Shown here piece after piece: positions 11,052 through 21,599 of a DNA stretch of 64,000 bases (the stretch's first letter is position 1; every line of letters starts with the position of its first letter). The translations under genes were made by a program, and so were the position numbers. The DNA is from Galeruca laticollis. Taxonomy: Eukaryota > Arthropoda > Insecta > Coleoptera > Chrysomelidae. Under the pieces are notes generated by a model. That model ran no database searches and was not told the DNA's origin. It saw only the letters and a program-made list of their open reading frames with translations. The DNA is taken from contig OY998178.1 in the NCBI GenBank assembly GCA_963921935.1, positions 197,626,862 through 197,690,861 on the forward strand. The letters are read 5' to 3'.

Positions 11052-12331
11052 ATGGAGTACGAGTTACAAGTCAGAAGTTACACTGAGTTCGGTCCTGAAT
11101 CAGTTAGGTCATTGAGACGGATGTTGTCGCGCAAACTAGAGAAGGAAGCTTTTTGAACCTTAGAATGTCATGCTTCTTTTACTCCCGACGTTAATCAAGA
11201 GACCCTTGCTTGTAATTAGAAGGTCTTTACTCTAGAAACATTTATAGATCAGATCGAAGGGGATCACAACAGTGCTTCTGCTAGTTATATTTTTACCATT
11301 CTTCAACACTTGAATGGAAGATTACGCAGGCTTAGTTTTGATGCTTCCTTGGGCGGGGTGGATGCATGGAAGAGGTCAATTGATAATTTGTTGGATCAGT
11401 TACGTCAACTTGAAGGTGTGGTAGACAGGAAATGTGCCGAGTCTTTCATGGTTCCCGCTGCTACTAATGCTACCGTTACGGTCCCTGAAGTCCCTGCGGC
11501 ATCAATTTCTCTAGGTCCTCCGCAGACTCCTACAAGTCATGGTGAGGCTTCAGGAGCAAATGTTAATACCGTGGTTGTGCGAGATAGTTGTTGTCCTCCT
11601 AGTCAATGGGGTGTTGTTTTCACTGGTAAGCAGAGTGGATTGAGCGTTAAGTCTTTTTTAGAGAAAATTGAAACTTACAGGGTGGCACGCAATTTTTCTG
11701 AAATCGAGTTAAGAAATTCTTTGATTGATATTCTTCAAGGTGATACTCTCATTTGGTATACTTCCATTAAGTCTCAAATAGATTCCTGGTGTACATCTGT
11801 TAGTCTATTTAAGGAGGAATACTTACCATATGATCATAATGAACGATTATGGGAAATGATTAGAGCAAGATGTCAAAACCAAAAGGAGCCGGTAGGTGTC
11901 TATTTTGCTTCCATGATAAATTTGTTTAATCGTTTAGAGCAACCATCCACGGAAGAAGAAAGGGTTTATGTTTTGAAACGTAACATTTTACCCTATCTTA
12001 TCCATCATTTAGCGACTTGTGATGATATTAAAACCGTCGAATCATTGAGAGTATTGTGTAAAACATTTGAAATTAATATGGAGCTTGCATCTCGACCTCG
12101 CCTAGCCTTACACCACATATTAGTTCCATAGAGCCGGATTTAGCGGGTGGAGTAGAGTCGTTGTCGTCTAACACTGGTTCAAGTTGTAGTAATAGCTTCA
12201 ATGAAATTAGTGTTTTGGGTAATGACAACTCTCTAATGTGTTGGAACTGCGGTGAATCAGGGCATGGTTTTCAAAAATGTAGGAAACCTCGGTCACGAAA
12301 ATTTTGTTACAGGTGTGGTAAATTGTAACTC
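11052..12331 (+). pseudogene. gag of the second gypsy copy
   Basis: Reading begins at an ATG at 11052 (MEYELQVRSYTEFGPESVRS) in the same frame as the long open stretch 11310-12131, with two in-frame stops between. The capsid-like part includes GLSVKSFLEKIETYRVARNF and LWEMIRARCQNQKEPVGVYF. A frameshift near 12100 moves the C-terminus into the frame carrying a complete CCHC knuckle, CWNCGESGHGFQKC (about 12240-12282), then CYRCGK, a truncated second knuckle. Gag forms the particle and binds element RNA. The breaks prevent a full product. Confidence 0.85.
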
Positions 12332-12349
12332 GATATAGTTATCAATATT

Positions 12350-12880
12350 GTACAAAAAAAACGTAAGGTCAAGCCGTCGGTAAGTCGGACTTCGGTTGTT
12401 GACCATGAGAAACCGACTACAGATTCGTGGTGTGATTGGTTAAAACTTGTAGGCATGCAATTTCGAAAGCAAAAATTAAATAGTTTACTTCATAAGGTTA
12501 AGGGGGACTCTCGTCCTTATTTGGTCGTCAATATTTATGGGTTAGAATTTATAGGTCTGCTGGATGGCGGTGCCACTTGCACAGTTATGTGCCTAGAAGG
12601 CTAGGAACGACTTCAGAAACTGAATTTAAGATTTAAAACTTGAAAAATCGATTTCCTCAGTTACAGTAGCAAATGGTGAAAATTGTAACGTGTTAGGGAC
12701 GGTTCAACTTCCTATTAAGCTAGATAATAAATTTAAGATAATTAAAATATTGGTAGTATTAGATATTAACGTTAGTATTATTTTTGGTGTGGATTTCTGG
12801 AGAGATATGGATGTGTTGCCTTGTCTTTCTACAGGCACTTATGAAGTTCGCGATAATGTTTCTTGAATTCTGTGAATGAG
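12350..12880 (+). pseudogene. protease region of the second gypsy copy
   Basis: Outside any long open frame, the translation from about 12520 reads PYLVVNIYGLEFIGLL, then DGGATCTVM. This has the layout of a retropepsin active site, but DGG replaces the usual DSG/DTG triad. Stops follow at about 12601 and 12640. Supported only by position (between Gag knuckle and RT) and by the local motif. Confidence 0.6.
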
Positions 12881-14250
12881 GGTTTGACGGAAGAACAATT
12901 AGAAGAGAAATAATTTAATTTCGGATTTCTGTTCGAAACAGACTGTCGGGTTAGGTTGTGCAAAAACTGTTTGTCACGTTATTGATACGTGAACCGCTTT
13001 TCCTATTAAACATAGATATTATCCTTGTTCTCCTTATATGCAGAAAATTATTGATGATGAGGTGGACGAAATATTAAAATTAGGTGTAGAACATTCACAA
13101 TCTCCGTGGTCTTCATTGGTTGTCATTGTAAAGAAATCTAATGGAGAGCACAGATTTTGTATTGACTTCAGGAAGGTTAATGAAGTTAATAAGTCGGATG
13201 CCTACCCTATCCCTTATATTTCTGTGATCATGGATAGGCTTGGAGGTTCAAAATTTTTATCCTCAGTCAATCTCAAGAGTGCTTATTGGCAAATTCCCTT
13301 AGACAAGTCATCGAAAGGGAAGACTGCCTTCACAGTTCCAGGTAAAGGCCTACATCATTTTACCCGAATGCCTTTTGGGCTGCGGAATGCTCCCTCTTGT
13401 TTCCAACAATTGGTAGATAAACTGGGTGCTAATTTAGAATTATTTGTATATTTGGATGATATATTCATCGCCACTCCTGATTTTGAAACCCATTTGAAGA
13501 TTCTAAAAGAACTTTTTGTTAGATTGAACGATATGGGACTGTTGGTGAACAAGGAAAAATGTGAGTTTGTCAGAAAGGAACTCAAATATCTTGGCTATGT
13601 TCTAGATAAAAGAGGATTGCGTCCAGATCCAGATAAAATTAAAAGTATGGTGGATTTTACAACTCCGAGAAACGTTAAAGGTGTTCGGTGATTTATTGGT
13701 TTAATTTCCTGGTATAGAAGATTCGTTACTGATTTTGCAAGTAGAGTTCATCCGTTGACTTCTCTTACAAGAAAAAATAAGCCGTTTTAGTGGGATCAAG
13801 CTACAGAGCGTGCTTTTCTTGATATCAAACAATGCTTAATATCGGCTCCTATCTTGGCGTGTCCGGATTTTTCGCGTCCATTTACGATTCAAACCGATGC
13901 ATCACAAGTAGGTTTGGGGTGTGTTCTTACGCAGGAATTTCCGGAGGGGAAGAAAATTATCGCTTACGCAAGTCGTACTCTTATCCCCCAAGAGACTAAA
14001 TATAGTACGACTGAGCTTGAATGTTTGGCTGTAGTTTCTGGAATTGAGGAGTTTCGGCCTTATATCGATGGAGTTCATTTTGTTGTTATTACAGACCACA
14101 GTAGCTTGCGTTGGTTGTTTAATTTAAAAAAATCCTAGTTCCCATTTAGTTAGATGGATGCTAAGACTTCAGGGATATGATTTTGATATCGTGCACCGAT
14201 AAGGAACTTTACATTCTGTACCTGATGCACTGTCTGGAGCAATTTGTTAT
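12880..14250 (+). pseudogene. RT and RNase H of the second gypsy copy
   Basis: The RT palm is open from 13038 to 13691: VIVKKSNGEHRFCIDFRKVN, SVNLKSAYWQIPLDKSS, TRMPFGLRNAPSCFQQL and an intact catalytic box VYLDDIFIA. A TGA at about 13689 and a TAG at about 13787 interrupt the connection (FIGLISWYRRF). RNase H is open at 13854-14138 with IQTDASQVGLGCVL, TELECLAVVSGIEEFR and ITDHSSLRWLF. A frame slip near 14140 precedes QGYDFDIVHR. The active sites of both domains are preserved although the frame is not. Confidence 0.9.
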
Positions 14251-14264
14251 ATTGATGCTACAGA

Positions 14265-15460
14265 AAGTGATAAAGATGGAGGGTTTTCCGATTTATTGAA
14301 GAAGGTATCTGGATATCCTCATAAGTATCCAAAGTTTAAAGTAAAAAGTAATAAATTATATAAACTTGTGAATGCGGGCGTTCAGCAGTATGATAGTGAG
14401 TATGACTGAAAATTGGTGATCCCAAAGAAATTGCGGAAGGCTGTTCTTTTGGAAAACCATGATGAAGCTACGGCAGGTCATTTAGGGCATTACAAAACCT
14501 TAAAAATAATTTCTTCCTTTTATTATTGGCCCAAGCTATCTGTTGATGTTGCTAGGTTCATTAGAAGCTGTGATGTGTGTGATGCCTAGAAACCAGATCA
14601 AACGCTACCACATGGTAATATGAAACCAAGGGTAATAGACTACCCTTGGCAGTATGTGTGTACAGATCTGATGGGTCTTTTTCCATTATCCAAAAAAAGA
14701 AATAGTTATGTCTTAGTTATTTCCGATATGTTTACCAAGTTTTCTTTGGTGTTTCCTCTGAAAGCAGCTACGGCTGGGGCTGTGGCTAAACAGCAATACA
14801 TTAGTCGCTCATTCAAACAATTGATTGATTCATATGATTGACAAATTATTTATAATGCATCTTTTAATCCACAATATAACCCCACGGAAAGAGTGAATCG
14901 GACCCTAAAAACTATGATTCGGTCATTTATAACAAAAAACCAGAGAGACAGGGATGTTAATTTGATTAAATTAGGCTTTGCCCTACGAACTGCAGTTCAT
15001 GAACTTACTGGTTATTTTCCAGCATATTTAAACTTTGAAAGAAATCCGTTTATTTCCGGTAAAATGTATAAAAATTATGAAGACGCTCAAGTTAGTTCTT
15101 CCTTAGGAGTAACCGACACTTCTCACCTAGCAACTCACGTTAAGTTGTTGAAAGATATTTGTTCTCAAGTCCGATCAGACTTAGCTAAAGCCTACGAACA
15201 AAGTTCAAACAGGTATAATCTCAGACATAGGCCTCTTACCCTCACAGTTGGTCAAATTGTGTGGAAGAAAAACTATTGTCTATCAGATAAAGCAAACTAT
15301 TTTTCATCCAAATTAGCTCCTAAATTTATTAAATGTAAAGTCCGAAAGAAAATTAGTACTAACGTCTATGGTCGTTGGATGCCAGCACATTATTGGGATC
15401 TTGGCACATTAAGGATATCAAGGAAGATTAATTTTTTTGTTTCCTTTAGAAAAGGAGAGT
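14265..15460 (+). pseudogene. integrase of the second gypsy copy, internally deleted
   Basis: The HHCC module is recognisable (ENHDEATAGHLGHYKT to SCDVCDA, about 14455-14588) with stops at about 14407 and 14587. The core begins with WQYVCTDLMGLFPLS, carrying the first catalytic Asp, and runs to 14841. There the sequence jumps to PQYNPTERVNRTLKTM (the catalytic Glu region, from about 14875), so the segment with the second Asp is largely deleted. The C-terminal part (14893-15552) is open and includes RYNLRHRPLTLTVGQIVW. The deletion removes strand-transfer activity. Confidence 0.85.
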
Positions 15461-16340
15461 GTTACGAACTAACATATCTCATGTTTAGTAATAATCCCAT
15501 CACATTAATAAATTTAAGTATATCAGAAATACATTGTATCACTTTCATTTAATTAATTAGGACATTGGGTATAATAAACATCAGTAGAAGAAAAAAAATT
15601 GAACTAGTTGTGTTTTACAAATACCTTATCAATAAAAACGTGCGTAAAGCGACTACCAGTGAAGAATTGAAATGTGGGTTTTGTGTTAAGCGAAATTATT
15701 GTTAGTTATCCTACAACTTATAAAGAAATATTTTTAATACTGTTTGATTGCTGCAGGCAGATCTATTAAATATTTCTATAAAATTGTGTAATTTGGAATA
15801 TTGTGGTTGACGCAATTTTGTACACGTGTATACGGATATAACTGGTCGGGGTTAAAGAAGAACTAAAGCAAACGTCTCTGGTAGTAAGGCTTAATGTGCG
15901 AGAGGCGTTTTTATTCATGGGTGATTACAAGGCTAAATTATAATACGAGTATGGATTTATTGAAACTACTATTAAACTAATGGATGAACAGTAATCGGGA
16001 GCTAAAATATACAGCTGTTTTACAGTGCAACGTATGGAGGCTATCCTACCGTCTTCATTTCTTCAATTTAACGATAAGTAAATTTCACTTATTATAATGT
16101 AAAACAATACTTGTTTTATGAACGTTGTATATTTTCTACACTTTGCGCAACACTCATTTCTTCAATTCACATAGTTAAATGAATTAGATACCTAATCAAT
16201 TATTTATGTGCTGGATACTTGGGGAGAGGTAGTTATTTATGGGGTTCTATCATCTCCAGGCATCCATGAACTCTTGCAAGAGCTAGGAACAAATAATTTT
16301 TTTTATTATCACAGCACGCAAAATTGACGTAAAAGAGCAA
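15460..16340 (+). repeat. possible 3' LTR and flank of the second gypsy copy
   Basis: The sequence begins tgttacgaac directly after a polypurine run, as an LTR should. It is AT-rich and has no gene. An approximate 25-bp match, cagcac(t/g)caaaattgacgtaa, occurs at 10162-10185 and 16312-16336 and could mark U5 of two LTRs, but the rest of the upstream sequence does not align by eye. The right boundary is therefore a guess. Confidence 0.3.
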
Positions 16341-16751
16341 TAATTTTTGTTTGATATTTTCAAGTGCCTCATTTTTAGTGAATTCAATTTAGTTGATTAT
16401 TTTTTGACGTTTCTTAAAACCAATGAAATGCTTCTTTATTTGACACAAGGGTAAGTTTCAACCAATCATGTCATTATTATAGTGGGAATAAAGCTCTTGT
16501 GATTATTCTCGGGAATAATCACTGTTGCTTTTATTTGTCTAGCAAGTGTCAGATAGTTGTCAAAATAATTATCTAATTGTGTCAACGTTATATATAAAAT
16601 GAGTGAACATCATCGGTTTAGTACCTTTTCTGATGAAGAAATAACGAATAAGAATAAGTAATCAGTCTATATGGAGACAATTTAAGACCTTCACCAATTT
16701 GTGAATCAAAAAATAATCTAGTCAAATATAACTCGAGAGTACCATAAATTA
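16341..16751. other. AT-rich spacer with a short hairpin and a short degraded frame
   Basis: A nearly perfect hairpin, gtgattattctcgggaataa followed by tcac (16499-16522), lies here. From 16599 a frame reads MSEHHRFSTFSDEEITNKNK, then a stop, then more stop-broken sequence ending LENNLTDF at the next palindrome. The spacing vaguely recalls tyrosine-recombinase (Crypton-type) N-termini, but this is too weak to assign. Confidence 0.3.
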
Positions 16752-16873
16752 GAAAATAATTTGACAGATTTTGTTCAAACTTGTTGCCATTTGGCAATAG
16801 CCACTCGAGCCCTGCGGGCTCTCGTGACTATTGCCTGGCAACAAGTTTTCAAAAAATCTGTCAAATTATTTTC
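16752..16873. repeat. 122-bp near-palindrome
   Basis: The left arm (16752-16810) begins gaaaataatttgacag and ends at the cactcgagccc side. The right arm, from gggctctcgtgact to ctgtcaaattattttc (16873), is its reverse complement with a few mismatches and an offset of a few bases. Almost no loop remains. It would fold into a stem of about 58 bp. The GC-rich centre (gagccctgcgggctc) stands out from the AT-rich flanks. No gene. Confidence 0.8.
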
Positions 16874-17099
16874 AATTTATTCTCACTCTCTTGTTATATT
16901 ACTACTGATAATGTGTATGCTTTGCGCTTGGGTGTTTATGAACTAGGCGCTTAAACAAAAAAACAATTCCTGTATTTTTCTTACTAGAGTTATACTGTGA
17001 GTGTTAATAGTGTTTACGTCCAATAACGTACTAGTGGTAGGATATCAAAAATGAATACCTATAAATATAACTAAGAACCTTGAGGAAGCAAATGCTAAA

Positions 17100-17951
17100 A
17101 TGGCCAAGCTTCCAAAAATTACTTCTTTTTGTGGTCCAAAAGCTTTTACGAGTAGTCAAAGTAAGTGAAAATAATGAAATATCGATTATTTTTTCATTTA
17201 AGATTTTTTATTCAAGTGGAAATTCCGGAAGATATGACTCCGTCGGTAGAACGTTGAACCACCGAGCCAGAATCGAGTTCCGAGTCTGGTAGTGTCAGTG
17301 ACAACATTAGTGAAGAATTTCGATGTTAAAAAACCGAATTTAATGAAGCAAAGTATTTGAGAAAAAAACTTGGAAAATTTTAAAACAGTTTTTTCTTAAC
17401 GTCTTTCACAATAAAATTTTAAAAAATATTGATATATTGTCAAATGTTTTACAAAAAAAAGAGCAAAATATGGAGGCTGCGTCTAAAATGTTTACCACAG
17501 CCACTGAAATCATAAACCAATTGAGAAATAATTTTGAGGTAATTAAAACGGAAGCTGTTATTTTGGCTAGGCAATGGGGTAATAATCCTGAATTCGAAAA
17601 CAAAAAACATCAAGAACAGAAATATTTTGTGGTGATGTAAATAACCATTATCAAGTTCAAACAAGTGATGACTGGTTCAGAATATAAGTGTTTTGTAAAA
17701 CTATAGATATAATTACAGCTCAATTAAAAAATCGAAGCTCTGGCCTTTACAAAATTTCTTCTTATTTTCGCGTATTGTTCCCCAATGTTTTACGAGATAT
17801 TTCTCTTTCTGATGAAGATATTATCGAAATGAGTCAAGCCCTGCATTTTCAATATCCAGAAGATATTCCGGATACAATTTCATCACAAATGCTTTTATTT
17901 AGAGAATGTTTTAAGAATGATTTGGATAATTTAACTTTTATTTTTGATTAA
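17100..17951 (+). pseudogene. TTF-type/ZMYM1-like hAT transposase relic
   Basis: A start-like segment, MAKLPKITSFCGPKAFTSSQ (from 17100), ends at a consensus donor (gtaagt, about 17160). Two later frames carry conserved-looking blocks: ATEIINQLRNNFEVIKTEAV (17437-17640) and DIITAQLKNRSSGLYKISSY with SDEDIIEMSQALHFQYPEDI (17688-17951). These match the C-terminal half of the TTF-finger, zinc-finger-MYM1-like hAT proteins common in insect genomes. The catalytic core and zinc finger are missing or unreadable, and the blocks are in different frames. A dead fragment without identifiable ends. Confidence 0.65.
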
Positions 17952-18045
17952 TTAGATTTTATTTTGGTAAAAAATTAAACATATTTTTGATTTTGTTTCA
18001 GTTTTGGTACAGAAATAATCGAAAGTAACAACACTAAAATTTAAT

Positions 18046-19480
18046 CGAAGAAAAGTTTTTTTCCTTGTTTTTATTTCGCACATAGGCCATCAACTTCGCC
18101 GCAATCTTCGTGACACCACTGAAAAGAAACGATACATCTAGCCCACTTTTCTCCACGGGTGTCTTCGGAAAATATTCCATGGCAAAAACGACACACTGCA
18201 TCATTGTAATCCTCTTCATCAGTCGAGTCATCATAATGCACAGAAGCTTCTGAATCTGAGCTGGTCGATGTAATTTCAACCTTTTTGGTACTTTTAGTCT
18301 TGGATTTTTGATCTGTTGTTCCAAGTTTTTTTATATGGAGTAGATGAAACTTGCTTTACCTTTTCTTTTATTTTTCCACCATGATTTGAAAAGGTTGATG
18401 GCAATGGACAAACTTCTTTTGGAAAAGCTAGCAAAAGTTTATCACTTTTGTCAGGGCAATTGTTGTGGGCAGAGCCTGATGATATCGATGGATTTGCCAT
18501 AGTTTTTCTGGAACATCCACAACTAAATCTGATAACACATTTGAAATATTCTTGTCATTGAATGAAATATCTGCACCTTCATTTTCAATATCAGTTCTTT
18601 CTTGTGTAGGTAGATTTTGCTCTTCTTCCAAAAAGTCAGTTCCTCTAAAAACATTTTTGTTACAAGGAGAGAGATATGTTTTTCTAAATGAATTAATCGA
18701 TGTCTCCATTGTTGCAGCCCGATTATAAGCTTTTCCAAATAGTGAGCAGATATTGTTGTGAGTCCCCATTTTTCCTGGATTCGTTTAGAGAAATGTCTCT
18801 ATTTCTTGAGCATAATATGTTTTTAGTGGTGCCATGAAACCCACATCAAGTGGCTGCATTTTATGAGTGGCGTGTGGTGGTAAGCACACAATTGGAACAT
18901 AATTCTCTCTCGCCATGTCTATGATTCCTATGATTCTCATGTGTGAATAGTGACCGTATAAAACTAACAAGATCGGATCATCTTTTGTTGGTTTAGTAAT
19001 CTTAACAAAATGTGAAAAGCACACAAAAACCCCCTGGGCCATTTTCTACCTGCGGATTCCTTTCCTATGCTGAAATGATACTTTAAGCCATTTCTGATTG
19101 CTAACTGGAACGCCATATATTTGACATCTCTCCTACGAAGACCGTAATACTTTTTTTCCATTTCATTGCAGTAGTCTGCTAACTGCTTCTCCAAAATCTC
19201 AGGTAAAGCTTGTTTCCTACCCAAAGATATTTTTACGAGGTACTCTGCACTTCTGTTGTCTTTTACATATCATTCAATGATTCCTGAAAATTAAAAAATT
19301 TGATAAAAAAATTAAACAATAACTAAATAAGCTAGGCTTACCTTTCGGAACATTGAACGGTTTAGAGGCCATCAGGTACCTCACCTCCTTGTTCCTTGCC
19401 GCTTTAACAACCCTTATCATGGCATTTTTATCCCACTGCTTCCTTTTGAATTGTCTCTTCTTCTTCCTGAACCCATAGTT
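18046..19480 (-). pseudogene. pogo/Tigger-like transposase (psq-HTH plus DDE_1), deleted
   Basis: Minus strand, in order: a psq-type helix-turn-helix (FKRKQWDKNAMIRVVKAARN, ending PFNVPKG), a 58-bp GT-AG intron (19341-19284), then GRKQALPEILEKQL and LRRRDVKYMAFQLAIRNG of the CENP-B-type region. An internal deletion then removes most of the catalytic core. The DDE_1 end resumes with PTKDDPILLVLYGHYSH (the usual catalytic Asp of LDGHYSH is Tyr) and HKMQPLDVGFMAPLKTYYA. The C-terminus, after further shifts, ends in a cysteine/histidine cluster (CRFCHGIFSED to WCHEDCGEVDGLC, stop near 18046). The 5' end of exon 1 is replaced by an RTE insertion at about 19470. Confidence 0.85.
19284..19341 (-). 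other. 58-bp spliceosomal intron in the pogo-like transposase
   Basis: The minus-strand donor gtaagcctagc follows the codons for NVPKG, and the acceptor aattttcag precedes the continued coding frame. The size and AT-rich content are typical of short insect introns. It separates the psq DNA-binding exon from the CENP-B/DDE exon. Confidence 0.7.
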
Positions 19481-21140
19481 GTCCACTCCTGGATATAGGT
19501 CTCTCTCATTTGTTTCCATGTATCCCTGTTCCTAGCTGTACTTAACCAGTTCTTGCCAGCCACCTTCTGAACGTCGTCTACCCATCTCTTCTGTGGGCGT
19601 CCTATGCTTCGCTTGGTCTGTCTAGGCCTCCAAACTGTTATTTTATGTGCCCATATATCTTTATCCAGTCTAGCCAGGTGACCGGCCCACTGCCACTTCA
19701 TCTTAGCCACCTCTTGTATTATATCGGTAACTCTTGTTTGTCCTCTGACATCCTCATTTCTAATTTTCTCGCGGAGTGAGATCCCTAGCATGCTTCGTTC
19801 CATTGCTCTTTGGGTTGTTAAAAGCTCGTTTGCAGATGCTTTTGTTTCCAATCTGTATGTTTGCACGGGTAGTATACAGGTATTTTATACTTTGCGTTTA
19901 AAATTTATAGAGATCATGTTGTTTTTAAGAATGGGCCCCAGCTTGCCGAAAGCTGCCCATGTTAATCTTATGCGTCTTTTGATTTCCGCGTGTTGATTTT
20001 CTTTACCCAATTCAATAGTGTCCCAGGTATACGCATTCGATGTTATTATCTTGAATGGATATTTTGACATCTTCAGAACTCATTATTTTTGTTTTACTAT
20101 AATTCATATTTAACCCGATATTTATAGATGCTAGATTCAATTCATTTAGCATCTCTTGTAATTCCGTGATGTTGTTACTTATTACTATGTCGTCTGCGAA
20201 TCTGAGGTGGTTAAGTCTGGCACCGTCTATATTAATGCATTTGGTCTCCCACTCTAATTTTTTGAAGATGCTTTCGAGGGCCAGCGTGAATAGTTTAGGT
20301 GAGATGGTGTCTCCCTGACGCACTCCCCTTCCCAATGGTATTTTGTTTTTGATAGTTGTTTCATCCAATCTAATATGTATCGTTGCTTCCTTATAAATAC
20401 TTTCGATCATTTGGATGTATGTCGAATCCACTTTTGCGTTTTGCAGGGCCATTAGGATTGACCATAATTCAACCTTGTCGAAAGCCTTTTGGAAATCAAC
20501 GAGTGCTAGGTGTAGAGGTACGTTATATTCCGTGCATTTTTATATGAGGGTACGGACTATATATAGGTGATCAATCGTACTGTATCCCTTTCTAAATCCC
20601 GCCTGTTCAACCGGTTGATAAGAATCCAGTTTGGATGTTAGGCGGTTCAGTATAATTTTTGTGAAAAGTTTATATAAATGTGATAGACGGGATATAGGCC
20701 TGTAATTTTCGACGCTTGTGTTATCGCCTTTTTTGAAAAGTATTATTACTTCACAGTTGCTCCATTCGGTTGGTATTTTACCGGCGTGCAGGCATTTATT
20801 TAGCAGCATTTTTATTGTTTTCTGTAAAGGCTTCCCTCCCAGTTTCAACATTTCTGTAGTGACTTGGTCTTCGCCTGGGCATCTGTTGTGGTTCATTAGT
20901 TTTAGTGTTGTGGTTATTTCTCCCTCCGTGATTTCTGGGAGATCCTCGGATCCGACATTCATGATGTTTATCCTTTTTACGGTATTTTGAGTTTTAGATG
21001 AATAGAGGCCAGTATAGAAAACTTCAATCGATTTAATGATGTCGTATTTGTTGTGTACTATAATATTGTTTTTATTTCGCATTTTTGTGATTTTCGTTTT
21101 ACCTCTCGAAAGTTTTTTGCTCAACACCTTCATTTTGCAG
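19480..21140 (-). pseudogene. RTE ORF2 reverse transcriptase and C-terminal domain
   Basis: From 21133 the frame has LPEITEGEITTTLKLMNHNR, CPGEDQVTTEMLK, VENYRPISRLSHLYKLFTKI and EQAGFRKGYSTIDHL. A TAA (near 20540) is followed by more RT in other frames: PLGRGVRQGDTISPKLFTLA and the catalytic HLRFADDIVI (20452-20012). The last part (19866-19417) has TTQRAMERSMLGISLREKIR, KWQWAGHLARL and RPQKRWVDDV, the diagnostic RTE C-terminal module. The catalytic FADD is intact, but at least two frame breaks prevent a product. The role was target-primed reverse transcription. Confidence 0.9.
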
Positions 21141-21590
21141 TTATCCTTTATGGTTCCCTATATATGTTCTTTTATCCCTTCTTATTCCTTTCTTGACCTG
21201 CTTGTTTACTTCCATGTATTCTTGGGTTTTCCTGTCCTCTGCGTTCCCTCTTTTTTTCCAATAGTTTTAATGTGTCTTGACTTAGCTTTGCGTCTTTGTA
21301 ATTTTTTGTCCTTGCACATATCTTCTTCACCGAAGTTTTCACAGCACTTGTGATTTTATCTGCGAGTTCGTGTATGTTCAGTTGCTCCACTTTTATTTTG
21401 TTAGTTTTTGGTGCAGGTCGTTTTGATAGTCTCCTTCTTTTAGTTGTAGAACATCGCTAGTAATATAGCGGTGATTTTTAAGGAGCGTTTTCCTTTCAGT
21501 TGCAGTATCTATTTTAATTTTTGCTCTCACTAGTTTATGATCGCTTCCCGTGTTAAATCTATTTAGAACCGATACATCCCTACATATTGT
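20742..21590. repeat. direct repeat D1 (about 850 bp), partner at 24088-24975
   Basis: This RTE segment recurs in the same orientation on the other side of the R1/LOA-like element. By eye about 95% of positions agree, with a few small indels (for example about 17 extra bases in the upper copy near 24523) and a cluster of changes at about 20966-20982 against 24336-24352. Both copies end at the two junctions with the LOA-like element. Confidence 0.85.
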
Positions 21591-21599
21591 TTTCTTTTT

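Larger units (their letters stand above)
10188..15460 (+). mobile_element. second Ty3/gypsy-like element, CsRn1-like, degenerate
   Basis: Gag with a CCHC knuckle, then protease, RT, RNase H and HHCC integrase run in order on the plus strand from about 11052 to 15460. The leader contains tgggggctcaaaccggga (10193-10210), like the TGGGGGCTCGTCCGGGAT leader boundary of CsRn1-type and some vertebrate retroelements. The region between leader and gag (10212-11051) is AT-rich and without genes. Many in-frame stops and an integrase deletion show an old, inactive copy. A likely polypurine tract (agaaaaggagag) ends at 15459, directly before tgttacgaac. Confidence 0.85.
19470..21590 (-). mobile_element. 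RTE-type non-LTR retrotransposon, 3' part (segment 1)
   Basis: The minus strand encodes the RT and C-terminal tail of an RTE-clade ORF2. The 3' end lies inside exon 1 of the pogo-like gene, near 19470, after a short gaagaagaagaga-like tail. The upper boundary at about 21590 (catccctacatattgt) is where the R1/LOA-like element begins. The stretch from about 20742 to 21590 is repeated at 24088-24975 with roughly 95% identity, so this segment and segment 2 overlap rather than simply abut. Confidence 0.9.

Noticed and set aside
10162..16336. Approximate 25-bp match (cagcac.caaaattgacgtaa) as evidence of paired LTRs of the second gypsy copy
   Set aside because: The flanking sequence does not align by eye over any useful length, and the hAT element occupies where a full 5' LTR would have to extend. 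Kept only as a low-confidence note.
16599..16760. Degraded Crypton-type tyrosine recombinase start (MSEHHRFSTFSDEEI...)
   Set aside because: No catalytic residues, many stops and only a vague N-terminal resemblance.
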